NCBI GenBank assembly: GCA_021806865.1
Contig: JAKAPU010000068.1
Coordinates: forward strand, 1 to 12,502
Length of the DNA: 12,502 bases
Direction: 5' to 3'
From: an archaeon
GTDB taxonomy: Archaea; Thermoproteota; Nitrososphaeria; Nitrososphaerales; CADDZS01
Within the stretch, counting starts at the first letter, position 1; each line of letters opens with the position of its first letter. Below, in pieces: positions 1-5,861 of this stretch. The position numbers and the translations under genes are program-made. The notes under the pieces were generated by a model. The model was given only the letters and a program-made list of their open reading frames with translations. It was not told the DNA's origin and did no database searches.

Positions 1-599
1 CTGGAGTCATCCAGCACGATGAACTTTTCCAGCCCGACGTCACCGCCCCTGATCTTGTCATTTGGAATGTCTTTGACATCCTGTATTTTCTTGTCTTCCA
101 TCTCCATCAGGAATATGGCGTAACACTCCCCCGCTTCGCACTTGATTGAGAGTCTGTTCACCTTTCCTAGCATGGGTCTGTGGATGAATGCCCGGACGTA
201 ACCGATGCCTGAGAGATAGAGCTTGTGTCCTCCCTCCGGAGTTGGATTGACGTTGAATCCCGACTGCGGATACACGAATGACCTGTAGTTCTTGTATTTC
301 TTTTTCTTTGGAAATCTGGCTCTCTTCTCGAAGAAGTTGTTGAACGATGCAGACACCCTGTCTGCCACGTTCTGGACTACCTGACTGTGAATTTGTTTCA
401 ATTTCTCAGTAACGCGCCTTTTCTCGAGTGTTAGTTTTCTCAGATCTGTTTTGGATAGGTTGATCTTGTTTTCTCTGTAGTTGTCCACCTTCTCTCGCCT
501 GAGCTCGTTGTACAGATCGCAAAGAGAAGCAAGAGTGCTGTTTAGCCGCGCTTCCTGCTCTTTTGTTGGATACAGTCTGTACTTGAAGCTTGAGAGCAT
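1..599 (-). CDS. tnpB: TnpB family RNA-guided nuclease / IS200-IS605 OrfB, 5' part only
   Basis: The ATG at 599 opens a reading frame that stays open for 199 codons and leaves the window at its left edge, so the 3' half is missing. The N-terminus (MLSSFKYRLYPTKEQEARL) is the standard TnpB opening. A basic helical region follows, then FFEKRARFPKKKKYKNYRSFVYPQ near residues 89-111 and a beta-rich section. At residues 185-198 comes GGDVGLEKFIVLDD, whose Asp187 is the first RuvC catalytic residue. The second and third RuvC acids and the zinc ribbon lie outside the window, so intactness cannot be judged. TnpB proteins are RNA-guided DNA nucleases of IS200/IS605 elements. No tnpA transposase gene is visible here. 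The start is supported by a TATA box at 627-634, which predicts transcription starting about 5 nt before the ATG. Confidence 0.93.
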   Translation of the reverse strand, partial: MLSSFKYRLYPTKEQEARLNSTLASLCDLYNELRREKVDNYRENKINLSKTDLRKLTLEKRRVTEKLKQIHSQVVQNVADRVSASFNNFFEKRARFPKKKKYKNYRSFVYPQSGFNVNPTPEGGHKLYLSGIGYVRAFIHRPMLGKVNRLSIKCEAGECYAIFLMEMEDKKIQDVKDIPNDKIRGGDVGLEKFIVLDDS

Positions 600-601
600 G
601 T

Positions 602-634
602 GTTACAGTGCTGTATTATTACCGTAATATTTAA
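602..634 (-). promoter_or_regulatory. tnpB promoter with palindromic operator
   Basis: Read on the minus strand, a TATA box TTAAATAT (627-634) is followed directly by the perfect palindrome ATTAC-G-GTAAT (618-628). Eight bases later comes a half-site ACTGTAAC (602-609), just before the start codon. A repressor on the palindrome would cover the space between TATA box and transcription start. The same arrangement precedes the zinc-finger gene at 718-855. The sites are seen directly; the operator role is inference. Confidence 0.55.
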
Positions 635-646
635 GCTCGCTTTCAT

Positions 647-667
647 CCCACGGATGAATCTCGTGGG
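647..667. repeat. 6-bp hairpin upstream of tnpB, possible element left end
   Basis: CCCACG (647-652) and CGTGGG (662-667) form a perfect 6-bp stem around a 9-nt loop, 13 nt upstream of the tnpB TATA box. IS200/IS605 elements carry subterminal imperfect hairpins instead of terminal inverted repeats, so this may mark the element's left end. It could instead be a transcript-end hairpin of the zinc-finger gene that stops at 718. The other element end is outside the window, so this cannot be confirmed here. Confidence 0.4.
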
Positions 668-717
668 TTTTCCCGCTCGCAAGTGATAAAACCTTCAGAC
701 CATTCGAAGGACAACCA

Positions 718-855
718 TCACGATTGGCGCACCACAATGGCATCGATTCCCTGCTCGTGGCGCTTGAATTCAACCAGTGTTTCAAAAACTCTGCCGCAGC
801 TGCAGGTGTATGACCTCCCGTTGGAGGATCTGGACGACAAATAGTGAATCGTCAT
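718..855 (-). CDS. 45-residue single C2H2-like zinc-finger protein
   Basis: A short minus-strand gene with ATG at 855 and TGA at 718-720. The protein contains YTCSCGRVFETLVEFKRHEQ at residues 17-36. The spacing C-x3-F-x5-F-x2-H matches the core of a C2H2 finger. The first cysteine pair is C-x-C (Cys18, Cys20) instead of C-x2-C, and the second histidine is absent. A fourth ligand could be Asp39 or another residue, or the site may be incomplete. Tiny one-finger proteins occur in many archaea and are usually taken as DNA-binding or protein-interaction modules. The TATA box at 887-894 predicts transcription starting about 9 nt before the ATG. Its promoter shares an operator with the neighbouring tnpB promoter, so it could act on both; that is inference. 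No specific family is recognised. Confidence 0.65.
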   Translation of the reverse strand: MTIHYLSSRSSNGRSYTCSCGRVFETLVEFKRHEQGIDAIVVRQS

Positions 856-864
856 TCTTCTGGC

Positions 865-894
865 ATTACAGTTCTATTACAGTAATCATATATG
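865..894 (-). promoter_or_regulatory. Zinc-finger gene promoter with ATTAC-T-GTAAT palindrome
   Basis: On the minus strand a TATA-like CATATATG (887-894) is followed at once by the perfect palindrome ATTAC-T-GTAAT (876-886). Three bases later comes a half-site ACTGTAAT (865-872), giving an 11-bp repeat period. The layout is that of the tnpB promoter. The predicted transcription start lies near 864, so protein bound at these sites should block initiation. Confidence 0.55.
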
Positions 895-923
895 TGTTAT
901 GGTTTTGGGGCCAGCTGCCGCGT

Positions 924-934
924 ATCACAGTAAT
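924..934. promoter_or_regulatory. Additional near-match to the ATTAC-N-GTAAT operator
   Basis: ATCACAGTAAT differs by one base from the palindrome in the zinc-finger promoter about 40 bp away. It lies in the non-coding stretch 856-1096, which otherwise shows no convincing gene. It may be an auxiliary site or chance. Confidence 0.25.
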
Positions 935-1096
935 GGAAGATACACTCACTCGAGCGATGTCAATCGTGATGGTTTGATTCCGCGCTTGGTTACGAATCAC
1001 ACATGCATGGTTTGCGAAACTTCCTTGAGAGGTGGCATCGAACCTTCAAGTGCGATTCGCTTCTGCAACAACTTACCAATCAGTCAGAACTTCATC

Positions 1097-1414
1097 TTAG
1101 GCCTCACGGCCTTCGAGGATCCCACTGATTGTCTTGTAGAGCTCAATGAACTTGAGACCCTTCGCAGTCGTCCTGTAGATCTTCGAAGAGCCAGCGCCCT
1201 CTTCTTGTACCAGTCCCAATCTCAGCAATTCCTCAAGATACTCGCTGACCATCAAATGGTTGAGGTTTGCACGGAACATGAGGTGAGTCTTCAGGTACCC
1301 TTCCTTTGCAACTGTGAGAATGGTCGAGACTATCCGCAAGCGGTCCCTGTTTCTGGGCTTGGCCTTTTCTTCTACTTGAACCAAGGGTTTCGCTCTCCCT
1401 CTCCCCTCGTCCAC
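1097..1414 (-). CDS. Archaeal winged-helix DNA-binding protein
   Basis: The core RDRLRIVSTILTVAKEG, then KTHLMFRANLNHLMVSEYL, then EELLRLGLVQEE and KIYRTTAKGLKFIELYKTI is the typical layout of short archaeal winged-helix regulators (SSo10a/ArnR1-C-terminal type). These have helix 1, a recognition helix after KTHLMFRANL, a wing and a closing helix. Such proteins are usually dimeric DNA-binding regulators; the target is unknown. I chose the GTG at 1414 (105 residues), which fits the family's usual 85-105 residues. The frame has a TTG at 1474 (125 residues) and a TTG at 1384, so the start is uncertain. The stop sits inside a small hairpin AGGCC-TCAC-GGCCT (1099-1112). It is divergent from the gene beginning at 1483. 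Confidence 0.8.
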   Translation of the reverse strand: MDEGRGRAKPLVQVEEKAKPRNRDRLRIVSTILTVAKEGYLKTHLMFRANLNHLMVSEYLEELLRLGLVQEEGAGSSKIYRTTAKGLKFIELYKTISGILEGREA

Positions 1415-1426
1415 TGAAAACTCCCC

Positions 1427-1437
1427 TGTATTAAGGC
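1427..1437. promoter_or_regulatory. AT-rich core between two divergent winged-helix genes
   Basis: TGTATTAAGG contains TATTAAG on the plus strand and CTTAATA on the minus strand, the only clear AT-rich core between the two divergent regulators. On the plus strand it would place transcription near 1458, with a 25-nt leader before the GTG at 1483. On the minus strand it would place transcription near 1406, which favours a start at 1384 over 1414 unless another box is used. It may be a shared bidirectional promoter. Confidence 0.3.
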
Positions 1438-1482
1438 TGAAAAAATGAATCAGCGTTCTTTCATTAGCAGTCAAGGATACTC

Positions 1483-1716
1483 GTGGCGCTTCTCGTAGAG
1501 GGAGCTTCCTCTTCAGCCGACATTCTGAAAATCACGGGAATAAGCGCTTCATGGAACAAGGAAAAGCACCTGCTGGAGAACAGGCAATTGATAGATACGG
1601 AAATGGTCAAGAGTTTCACGCAGAACACAATCGCAAGAAAGGCCGAGTTGAGACTCACGCGGCGCGGCAAGCTTGTTGCCCAGGTAGTTCTCTTGATATC
1701 GGAACTCATCGCCTAG
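1483..1716 (+). CDS. Small winged-helix regulator, possibly 5'-truncated
   Basis: The 77-residue product reads like a winged-helix domain. It has ALLVEGASSSADILKITGIS (helix 1 and turn), a helix ending HLLENRQLID, a charged wing, then LRLTRRGKLVAQVVLLISEL, with the L-T-x-x-G-K-x-V-A closing helix common in archaeal winged-helix proteins. The GTG at 1483 has AAGGA six bases before it. However, the frame reads back to a TAG just upstream as QSRILVALLVEG, which looks like the natural first helix. An ATG at 1445 (MNQRSFISSQ) is one frame away, so a frameshift near 1465-1475 may have removed the original start. It is divergent from the gene at 1097-1414. The function of the pair is unknown. Confidence 0.55.
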   Translation: MALLVEGASSSADILKITGISASWNKEKHLLENRQLIDTEMVKSFTQNTIARKAELRLTRRGKLVAQVVLLISELIA

Positions 1717-1718
1717 CT

Positions 1719-1731
1719 TGCTTGGGAAGCA
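1719..1731 (+). terminator. Hairpin after the plus-strand winged-helix gene
   Basis: TGCTT-GGG-AAGCA starts 2 nt after the TAG stop (1714-1716) and can be lengthened across a bulge by flanking GC. No strong T-run follows. It lies between convergent genes ending at 1716 and 1808, so it may help end transcripts in either direction. Confidence 0.3.
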
Positions 1732-1807
1732 GCTTTGAAGGGAATTTAAAGGGCGAGTCGTATGTATGTCGATCAGGAGACCAGACAAAGAGTGCATTCA
1801 TTCGGTT

Positions 1808-2257
1808 TCAGCGCTCGTGCGGCACAAAGCGCGCACTGATGATCTCCTGGAGGTATCCCACTTCTAGTGGCTCCGACCGAATGATGTCAGTCGCGGTAAG
1901 AATCCCTACGAGTTCATCATTTTTGAGAACCGGTAGCTTCGACACCTTGTTCCTGGACATGAGCTTCGAGGCTGTTTCAACCGAAGCTTCATGTGACACA
2001 GTGACGACTGGCTCTGACATCATTTCCTCAACACGAACCTGCTTTGGGCCGAGTCCCCTCTTCACGACAGTCCTCAGAATGTCCCCCTTGGTTATTATCC
2101 CAACGACCCGTTTTCCATCCTTCACAACCACACTACCAATGTCATGGTCAAGCATTTTCATCGCAGCATCGTGGCCAGTGTCGGAAGGACTCACGGTAAC
2201 AACATCGCTTGACATTATGTCGAATACTCGGAGGACCGCTTCGGGCAAATCTTGCAA
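1808..2257 (-). CDS. Two-CBS-domain protein
   Basis: The 149-residue protein is little more than a CBS pair (Bateman module). The first repeat runs from VFDIMSSDVVTVSP to VVGIITKGDIL (about residues 12-62). The second runs from VEEMMSEPVVTVS to LVGILTATDII (about 76-127). The GxxT/xxD ends are typical of adenosine-nucleotide binding sites. Stand-alone CBS pairs are usually energy or ligand sensors that act on a partner. No partner domain is fused here and none is obvious nearby. The TTG at 2257 follows a TGA in frame. With a TATA box at 2290-2295 the predicted leader is about 10 nt, which supports TTG 2257 over the internal ATG at 2215. Confidence 0.92.
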   Translation of the reverse strand: MQDLPEAVLRVFDIMSSDVVTVSPSDTGHDAAMKMLDHDIGSVVVKDGKRVVGIITKGDILRTVVKRGLGPKQVRVEEMMSEPVVTVSHEASVETASKLMSRNKVSKLPVLKNDELVGILTATDIIRSEPLEVGYLQEIISARFVPHER

Positions 2258-2263
2258 GACCCT

Positions 2264-2295
2264 GCCTCAATGAGGCGAGGCAACATCGCGTATAA
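2264..2295 (-). promoter_or_regulatory. CBS gene promoter with palindrome at the predicted start
   Basis: On the minus strand TTATAC (2290-2295) is the likely TATA box. The perfect palindrome GCCTCA-A-TGAGGC (2264-2276) covers the predicted transcription start near 2267 and ends 6 nt before the TTG start codon. It could be a repressor site or form a hairpin at the transcript's 5' end. Confidence 0.5.
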
Positions 2296-2398
2296 CAATA
2301 TCTATGCCCAGCCTACTCTCACTTTTCCGTTATGAGTTATACTTTCTACGGCTTGCAACTTATGGGGATTATCCAGCTTGGTTCGAGAAGAGGCCGTA

Positions 2399-2530
2399 TC
2401 AGATAAGTTTTGGAAAAATGGAGGATTTGCTTAGAGCAATTCTGATTGGGATCACTCTTCGAACTTTAAGTGCCTCTTCGACTAATTGCAAAGTCGCTGA
2501 CGCGGCAGCCTGTGAGGCGAACTCTCCCAT
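2399..2530 (-). CDS. Possible 43-residue protein downstream of the zinc-site gene
   Basis: ATG at 2530 to TGA at 2399. The protein begins MGEFASQAAASATLQLVEEA, an amphipathic alanine-rich helix, and continues KVRRVIPIRIALSKSSIFPKLI. It begins 36 nt after the stop of the zinc-site gene on the same strand, so co-transcription is possible. No family is recognised, and a 43-codon frame can occur by chance. The opposite-strand frame over the same bases looks less protein-like. Confidence 0.25.
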   Translation of the reverse strand: MGEFASQAAASATLQLVEEALKVRRVIPIRIALSKSSIFPKLI

Positions 2531-2566
2531 CGATAGTTGAACTTCCTGCTCAGCGCACGTACAGAG

Positions 2567-2785
2567 CTAAACTTTGATGTCAAACCCTGCCCTGATCGCG
2601 CAATCGATGTGGTAGTATCGCGCTCCCGTTTTCGATCCCTTGCTCAGAGCGTACTTCGTCTCAATTGGGCGAGCGCAGTACTTGCACTTCGGCCTGTCTT
2701 CCCTGTGCCGCCTGCGCACTCGTAAGTCGACTATCTTTATACTCCTTGTCGGGCTCAGAAGCACCGGCTTGCTTTCCTCAACCAT
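2567..2785 (-). CDS. 72-residue zinc-site protein with C-x2-C and H-x2-C
   Basis: After a basic stretch (RVRRRHREDRP) the protein has CKYCARPIETKYALSKGSKT followed by GARYYHIDCAIRAGF. The four ligands would be Cys34, Cys37, His59 and Cys62, giving a C-x2-C...H-x2-C zinc site like that of small treble-clef or LIM-like folds. The function is unknown; such proteins often bind nucleic acid or protein. The ATG at 2785 is well placed: the AT-rich box TTTTTTATC around 2812-2820 predicts transcription beginning about 3 nt before it, so the transcript is essentially leaderless. Confidence 0.75.
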   Translation of the reverse strand: MVEESKPVLLSPTRSIKIVDLRVRRRHREDRPKCKYCARPIETKYALSKGSKTGARYYHIDCAIRAGFDIKV

Positions 2786-2811
2786 GACGGAATTCTTCAG
2801 ATTGTGCGCGT

Positions 2812-2820
2812 GATAAAAAA
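2812..2820 (-). promoter_or_regulatory. TATA box of the zinc-site protein gene
   Basis: Minus-strand TTTTTTATC is centred about 30 bp upstream of the ATG at 2785, the distance expected for a leaderless archaeal transcript. No purine-rich ribosome site precedes the ATG. Confidence 0.45.
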
Positions 2821-3030
2821 TCTGCTGATTGATTTCTAAATCACAAGCACCATTTTCTAGGCATCTCCCGCTAGTAAATTTCTCCTCTCATGCCGTATCG
2901 GGTAAAGCAATACTTCAGCGAATGCCTGTCAAGCTCTCTTCTCAGAGGGCAGCGATCAAGATTAACAAGCCTATGGGAGTCACACCCAAGAGATGTAAAT
3001 CGCCCGATTGACCCTGACACTCGGCCTAAC
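2821..3030. other. Stretch without a convincing gene
   Basis: Several short frames cross this stretch on both strands, but none has a start with a promoter and a protein-like composition together. A minus-strand fragment near 2945-2990 reads MGVTPIGLLILIAAL before a stop and resembles a membrane helix. A neighbouring frame continues with charged residues to 2871. It may be the remains of another small membrane protein gene, but this is too weak to call. Confidence 0.3.
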
Positions 3031-3212
3031 TCATATGTAGTATGCAACGGTGATAGCGAGGAAAGTCAGGGCTGCGCCTCCGAGCACATTTCCCAAGCTT
3101 CCCTAGCATAGAAGTAGGAAATTAATGCAAGGACTAGAGTTGCTAGCACGCAGTATATCCAAACCCAACCCCACCACCGGGGCCTTGAAACATCCTTATT
3201 CTCGACTGTCAA
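3031..3212 (-). pseudogene. Small two-helix membrane protein gene broken by a 1-nt frameshift
   Basis: The TTG at 3212 opens MTVENKDVSRPRWWGWVWIY followed by a hydrophobic helix ending LISYFYAR. In that frame the sequence soon becomes charged and stops. One base earlier, a second frame resumes GSLGNVLGGAALTFLAITVA and ends YYI-stop at 3031. Together they give a coherent protein of about 60 residues with two membrane helices. The frame change falls at a run of three G on the minus strand (near 3104-3106); one extra G would restore ARGSLGN. This is either a real inactivating deletion or a homopolymer sequencing error. A CATATG box at 3232-3237 lies about 25 nt upstream. The family is not recognised. 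Confidence 0.6.
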
Positions 3213-3294
3213 TCGACCTTAAACCGTTCAACATATGTCTTCGTTCAACTTACAGATTGTGGTGGAGTGCAGTTGGAATTTCATGAGGGTCAAA

Positions 3295-3308
3295 CCTAAC
3301 TGGTTAGG
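3295..3308. repeat. 14-bp palindrome upstream of the exporter operon
   Basis: CCTAAC-TG-GTTAGG is a perfect inverted repeat 33 bp upstream of the TATA box at 3342-3347. Its position suits an activator or repressor site for the operon beginning at 3371. Confidence 0.35.
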
Positions 3309-3341
3309 GGATCCACGCGCTAGGCAGAATACCGTTAATGC

Positions 3342-3347
3342 CTAAAT
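3342..3347 (+). promoter_or_regulatory. TATA box of the exporter operon
   Basis: CTAAAT is centred 26 bp before the ATG at 3371, so the first gene of the operon should be translated from a leaderless message. In contrast, the next gene has a clear GGAGG site. Confidence 0.45.
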
Positions 3348-3370
3348 CATACCATTTCGTTATCTAGGCC

Positions 3371-3889
3371 ATGGTAGAATACGGCAGAGGAGCAAAGGCA
3401 GGCGTAATAGCCGGGCTCGTTGAGGGTTTGATTGCGGGCATCGTCCTCTATGCTGTTTCACAGGGATTCAAAGACGCCATCAAGACAGCTATCCAGAGTG
3501 CACTTCCCGCTGGAACTACGATTAACATAGATGCATTAGTCAGCTTCACACTTATTTTGATTCCAGTGGTCTCAATTATTGGAGGAATCATCGGCGGTCT
3601 GATACTAGGACTGATCTTTGCTGCTGTGCAAGATAAGTATATGAAAAGTCAGAGCCTCCCGATGCGAGGACTCGTCTTTGGTCTGATACTCTTTCTAATT
3701 GACCTAGCTCTTAGCGCAGGTTCCTTCAGCTACGGGGCTGCATATGTTGCAACGAATCTGTTAGTCAGCCTGGTTGCAAGTTTGATCTTCGGATATCTAC
3801 TCGGGTGCTTCTTCATGAGATTCGGTCCAAAGTTACCGCCTGCGACACCCGCTGCTACAGGTCCGCTGCCAGCCCCTGCTTCGATTTAA
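3371..3889 (+). CDS. Four-helix membrane protein of unknown function
   Basis: The 172-residue protein has about four membrane helices: residues about 9-30 (VIAGLVEGLIAGIVLYAV), 58-86, 98-117 and 124-147. The glycine-rich pattern GAKAGVIAGLVEGLIAG near the N-terminus and IIGGIIGGLILGLIFA are typical of small archaeal membrane proteins of unknown function. A proline/alanine-rich tail (PPATPAATGPLPAPASI) follows the last helix. It lies 39 nt before the ABC ATPase gene on the same strand, so it is probably the first gene of the operon and may be an accessory subunit of the exporter; that is inference. Confidence 0.85.
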   Translation: MVEYGRGAKAGVIAGLVEGLIAGIVLYAVSQGFKDAIKTAIQSALPAGTTINIDALVSFTLILIPVVSIIGGIIGGLILGLIFAAVQDKYMKSQSLPMRGLVFGLILFLIDLALSAGSFSYGAAYVATNLLVSLVASLIFGYLLGCFFMRFGPKLPPATPAATGPLPAPASI

Positions 3890-3928
3890 TCAGAGACATC
3901 CAGTTATCCCAGCGTGGAGGAATAACTT

Positions 3929-4882
3929 GTGGAGCCCGCGATAGAAACTATTGACCTCACAAGAAATTTTGGGTCTCTCATCGCAGTGAACAAGCTGAAT
4001 CTGAAAGTGGAGAGGAATACGATCCATGGTTTCCTCGGACCAAACGGCGCAGGCAAGTCAACTACGATAAAGATGCTCATGGGACTTTTGAGGCCAAGTC
4101 GTGGCATCGCCAAGGTCTTGGGTCAAGAGGTGAAAGGGGACAGCCCACAATCTAGGTTGAGGGTTGGCTTCATGCCCGAGCTTCCGAGGTTTCCGAAACA
4201 CCTCAAGGGCTCCGAGCTGCTTGACATCTACGGTAGGATGTGCGGAATGGGCGAACAAAACAGACGTGAGCAGATTCCGAAACTGATTGACCTTGTCGGT
4301 CTTAAAGGAAGAGAAAATGACCTCATAGGAAAGTACAGCAAGGGAATGCAGCAACGACTCGGCATTGCCCAAGCGCTGTTAGGCGATCCCGAGCTTGTAA
4401 TCTTGGATGAGCCAAGCATCGGCTTGGACCCAGTGGGCATGGTTGAAGTTAGGGAATTGATGAAGGGAATCGCAAGGGAGGGTAGAACTGTTTTCCTTTC
4501 TTCACACCTTCTTTTTGAAGTTGAGCAGATCTGCGGCTATGTCACGATAATTCATAATGGGAACCTTCTTGTGTCAGATTCTCTAGCGAATGTTTCGGGC
4601 ATGCTTCACCGCTATCCGAGTTTGGACGTAGAAGTTTCTAACTTGACAGATAGCGTCTTGGAGGGTGTGAGGCGTCTTCCATTTGTCTCAAAGGTGAGTA
4701 TTGAGGGGAACACAATCATGATTGATCTTAACACAGTAAACGATGTGCGTACGCAGATATCACAAGAAATTACCAAGTTAGGCGGCATCATAATCTCAAT
4801 GAACATGAAAGGGCGTAGCTTGGAGGATGTTTTTGTGCAGCTGGTCTCGAAGTCAGATGGAGGTAATTCCAGACAAGTATGA
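3929..4882 (+). CDS. ABC-2 type transporter ATP-binding protein
   Basis: A 317-residue cytoplasmic ATPase subunit. The Walker A motif GPNGAGKST is at residues 37-45. The Q-loop region GFMPELPRF has Glu84 in place of Gln, as in many ABC-2 exporters. The signature YSKGMQQRLGIAQAL starts at 136. Walker B ELVILDEP is at 155-162, the D-loop IGLDP at 164-168, and the switch histidine is in SSHLLFEVEQ (His193). A C-terminal domain of about 90 residues ends with SLEDVFVQL, as in exporters of drugs, lipids or other small molecules. The GTG start has GGAGG eight bases before it, one of the few good ribosome sites here. It overlaps the permease gene by four bases (ATGA). The substrate cannot be told from sequence. 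Confidence 0.95.
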   Translation: MEPAIETIDLTRNFGSLIAVNKLNLKVERNTIHGFLGPNGAGKSTTIKMLMGLLRPSRGIAKVLGQEVKGDSPQSRLRVGFMPELPRFPKHLKGSELLDIYGRMCGMGEQNRREQIPKLIDLVGLKGRENDLIGKYSKGMQQRLGIAQALLGDPELVILDEPSIGLDPVGMVEVRELMKGIAREGRTVFLSSHLLFEVEQICGYVTIIHNGNLLVSDSLANVSGMLHRYPSLDVEVSNLTDSVLEGVRRLPFVSKVSIEGNTIMIDLNTVNDVRTQISQEITKLGGIIISMNMKGRSLEDVFVQLVSKSDGGNSRQV

Positions 4883-5847
4883 TGACCGGCATCGGAATGA
4901 AACAGCAAGAGATGAACAGAGTGAGCAGGTTCTGGGCGGTTGTCCGATACGAGCTCCTATGGAATCTCAGGAAGAAGAAGATTCTGGTCGTCCTGATAGC
5001 GGCAGCCGCTCTTGAAGCGATTTCACTTTCTCTAACTCCGATGCTTCTCGGTATAATAGGTCAGTCTGTGACGCAGAATCCCGACTATGTTGTGAGCACT
5101 GGGATGCCGGGATTTATCCTGTTCTTCTTTGGCATGGTCGTAGTGATGAACAGCATCTCGGGAGAGTTTGAAAGTGGAACGATTGTGCCTCTCTTGACAA
5201 AGCCCGTGTCCAGAACAACCATATTTCTTGGGAAGCTCTCAGCTGCTTTGCTTACTCTGATTCCGGCATACGTTCTGCTCTTCATTATCGAAGTGATAGG
5301 TGGAACAGCGGTGTACGGCCCTCAAAACGACCTCTACATCCTCCCCGTCACTCTTGTGGGCCTGATTGTCAGCACTCTTGTCTGGATGGCGATTGTCCTG
5401 GCGATAGGCTCTGTCACTAAGAGCTCTGTGCTTGCAGCCATTGTTTCCTTCGCAGTATACTTTGGTCTTCTCATCGGTTATTCGATTATCTCAGCGTTTT
5501 CTGGTCAATCCTGGGTTCTGGCATATTTGCCCGGCACGGGCAATAGCGGATATCTCATTCCAACCGCCACATCCATTCCATCAATCGGAAGTACTTCAGT
5601 TTCAACCGGAACCGACAGCATAGCATCGAGCCTTGTCAGCTTCATTCTTCATCCTTCCTTCTTTGTCGCTTTTGTCAAGATGGGAGTTTCTACTCAGGGC
5701 CCTGTTACCACCCCAGTATTGACTGTGCTTTACACCGAACCTCTCTCGTACGTTTTGCTATCTTCTTTGAGTGTAGCTCTCGTATACATCTTTGTCTTCC
5801 TCTTCATTGCATGGTTTGCACTTAGACAAGCTCAAGTTGCTGAGTAA
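4879..5847 (+). CDS. ABC-2 type transporter permease
   Basis: A 322-residue permease with about six membrane helices. After an N-terminal cytoplasmic stretch (FWAVVRYELLWNLRKKKIL) come the first helix, a loop, a second helix (FILFFFGMVVVMNSISGEFE), and then the diagnostic SGTIVPLLTKPVSRTTIFLG. That motif is the coupling segment of ABC-2 permeases of the NosY type. Four further helices follow, with a serine/threonine-rich extracytoplasmic loop at about 218-275 between the fifth and sixth. It starts inside the ATPase gene through an ATGA overlap, so translation is probably coupled and the two proteins form the exporter. Two adjacent ATGs (4879 and 4882) make the exact start unsure; it matters little. 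Confidence 0.93.
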   Translation: MMTGIGMKQQEMNRVSRFWAVVRYELLWNLRKKKILVVLIAAAALEAISLSLTPMLLGIIGQSVTQNPDYVVSTGMPGFILFFFGMVVVMNSISGEFESGTIVPLLTKPVSRTTIFLGKLSAALLTLIPAYVLLFIIEVIGGTAVYGPQNDLYILPVTLVGLIVSTLVWMAIVLAIGSVTKSSVLAAIVSFAVYFGLLIGYSIISAFSGQSWVLAYLPGTGNSGYLIPTATSIPSIGSTSVSTGTDSIASSLVSFILHPSFFVAFVKMGVSTQGPVTTPVLTVLYTEPLSYVLLSSLSVALVYIFVFLFIAWFALRQAQVAE

Positions 5848-5861
5848 ACCGCCCAAGCCTT

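Noticed and set aside
899..1417. 172-codon plus-strand frame opposite the winged-helix gene
   Set aside because: The minus-strand frame shows a clear archaeal winged-helix pattern, whereas this one has low-complexity, irregular composition and no domain.
1551..2273. 240-codon plus-strand frame across the CBS gene
   Set aside because: It is antisense to the two-CBS protein, rich in Ser/Thr/Arg runs, and has no recognisable domain.
2871..3020. 49-codon minus-strand frame and an overlapping membrane-helix-like fragment (MGVTPIGLLILIAAL)
   Set aside because: Either could be a remnant, but there is no promoter, no good start, and joining them would need an assumed frameshift without other support.
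4735..4750. ACACAGTAA resembling the operator half-site inside the ABC ATPase gene
   Set aside because: It is within coding sequence, lacks the palindrome and has no promoter nearby.
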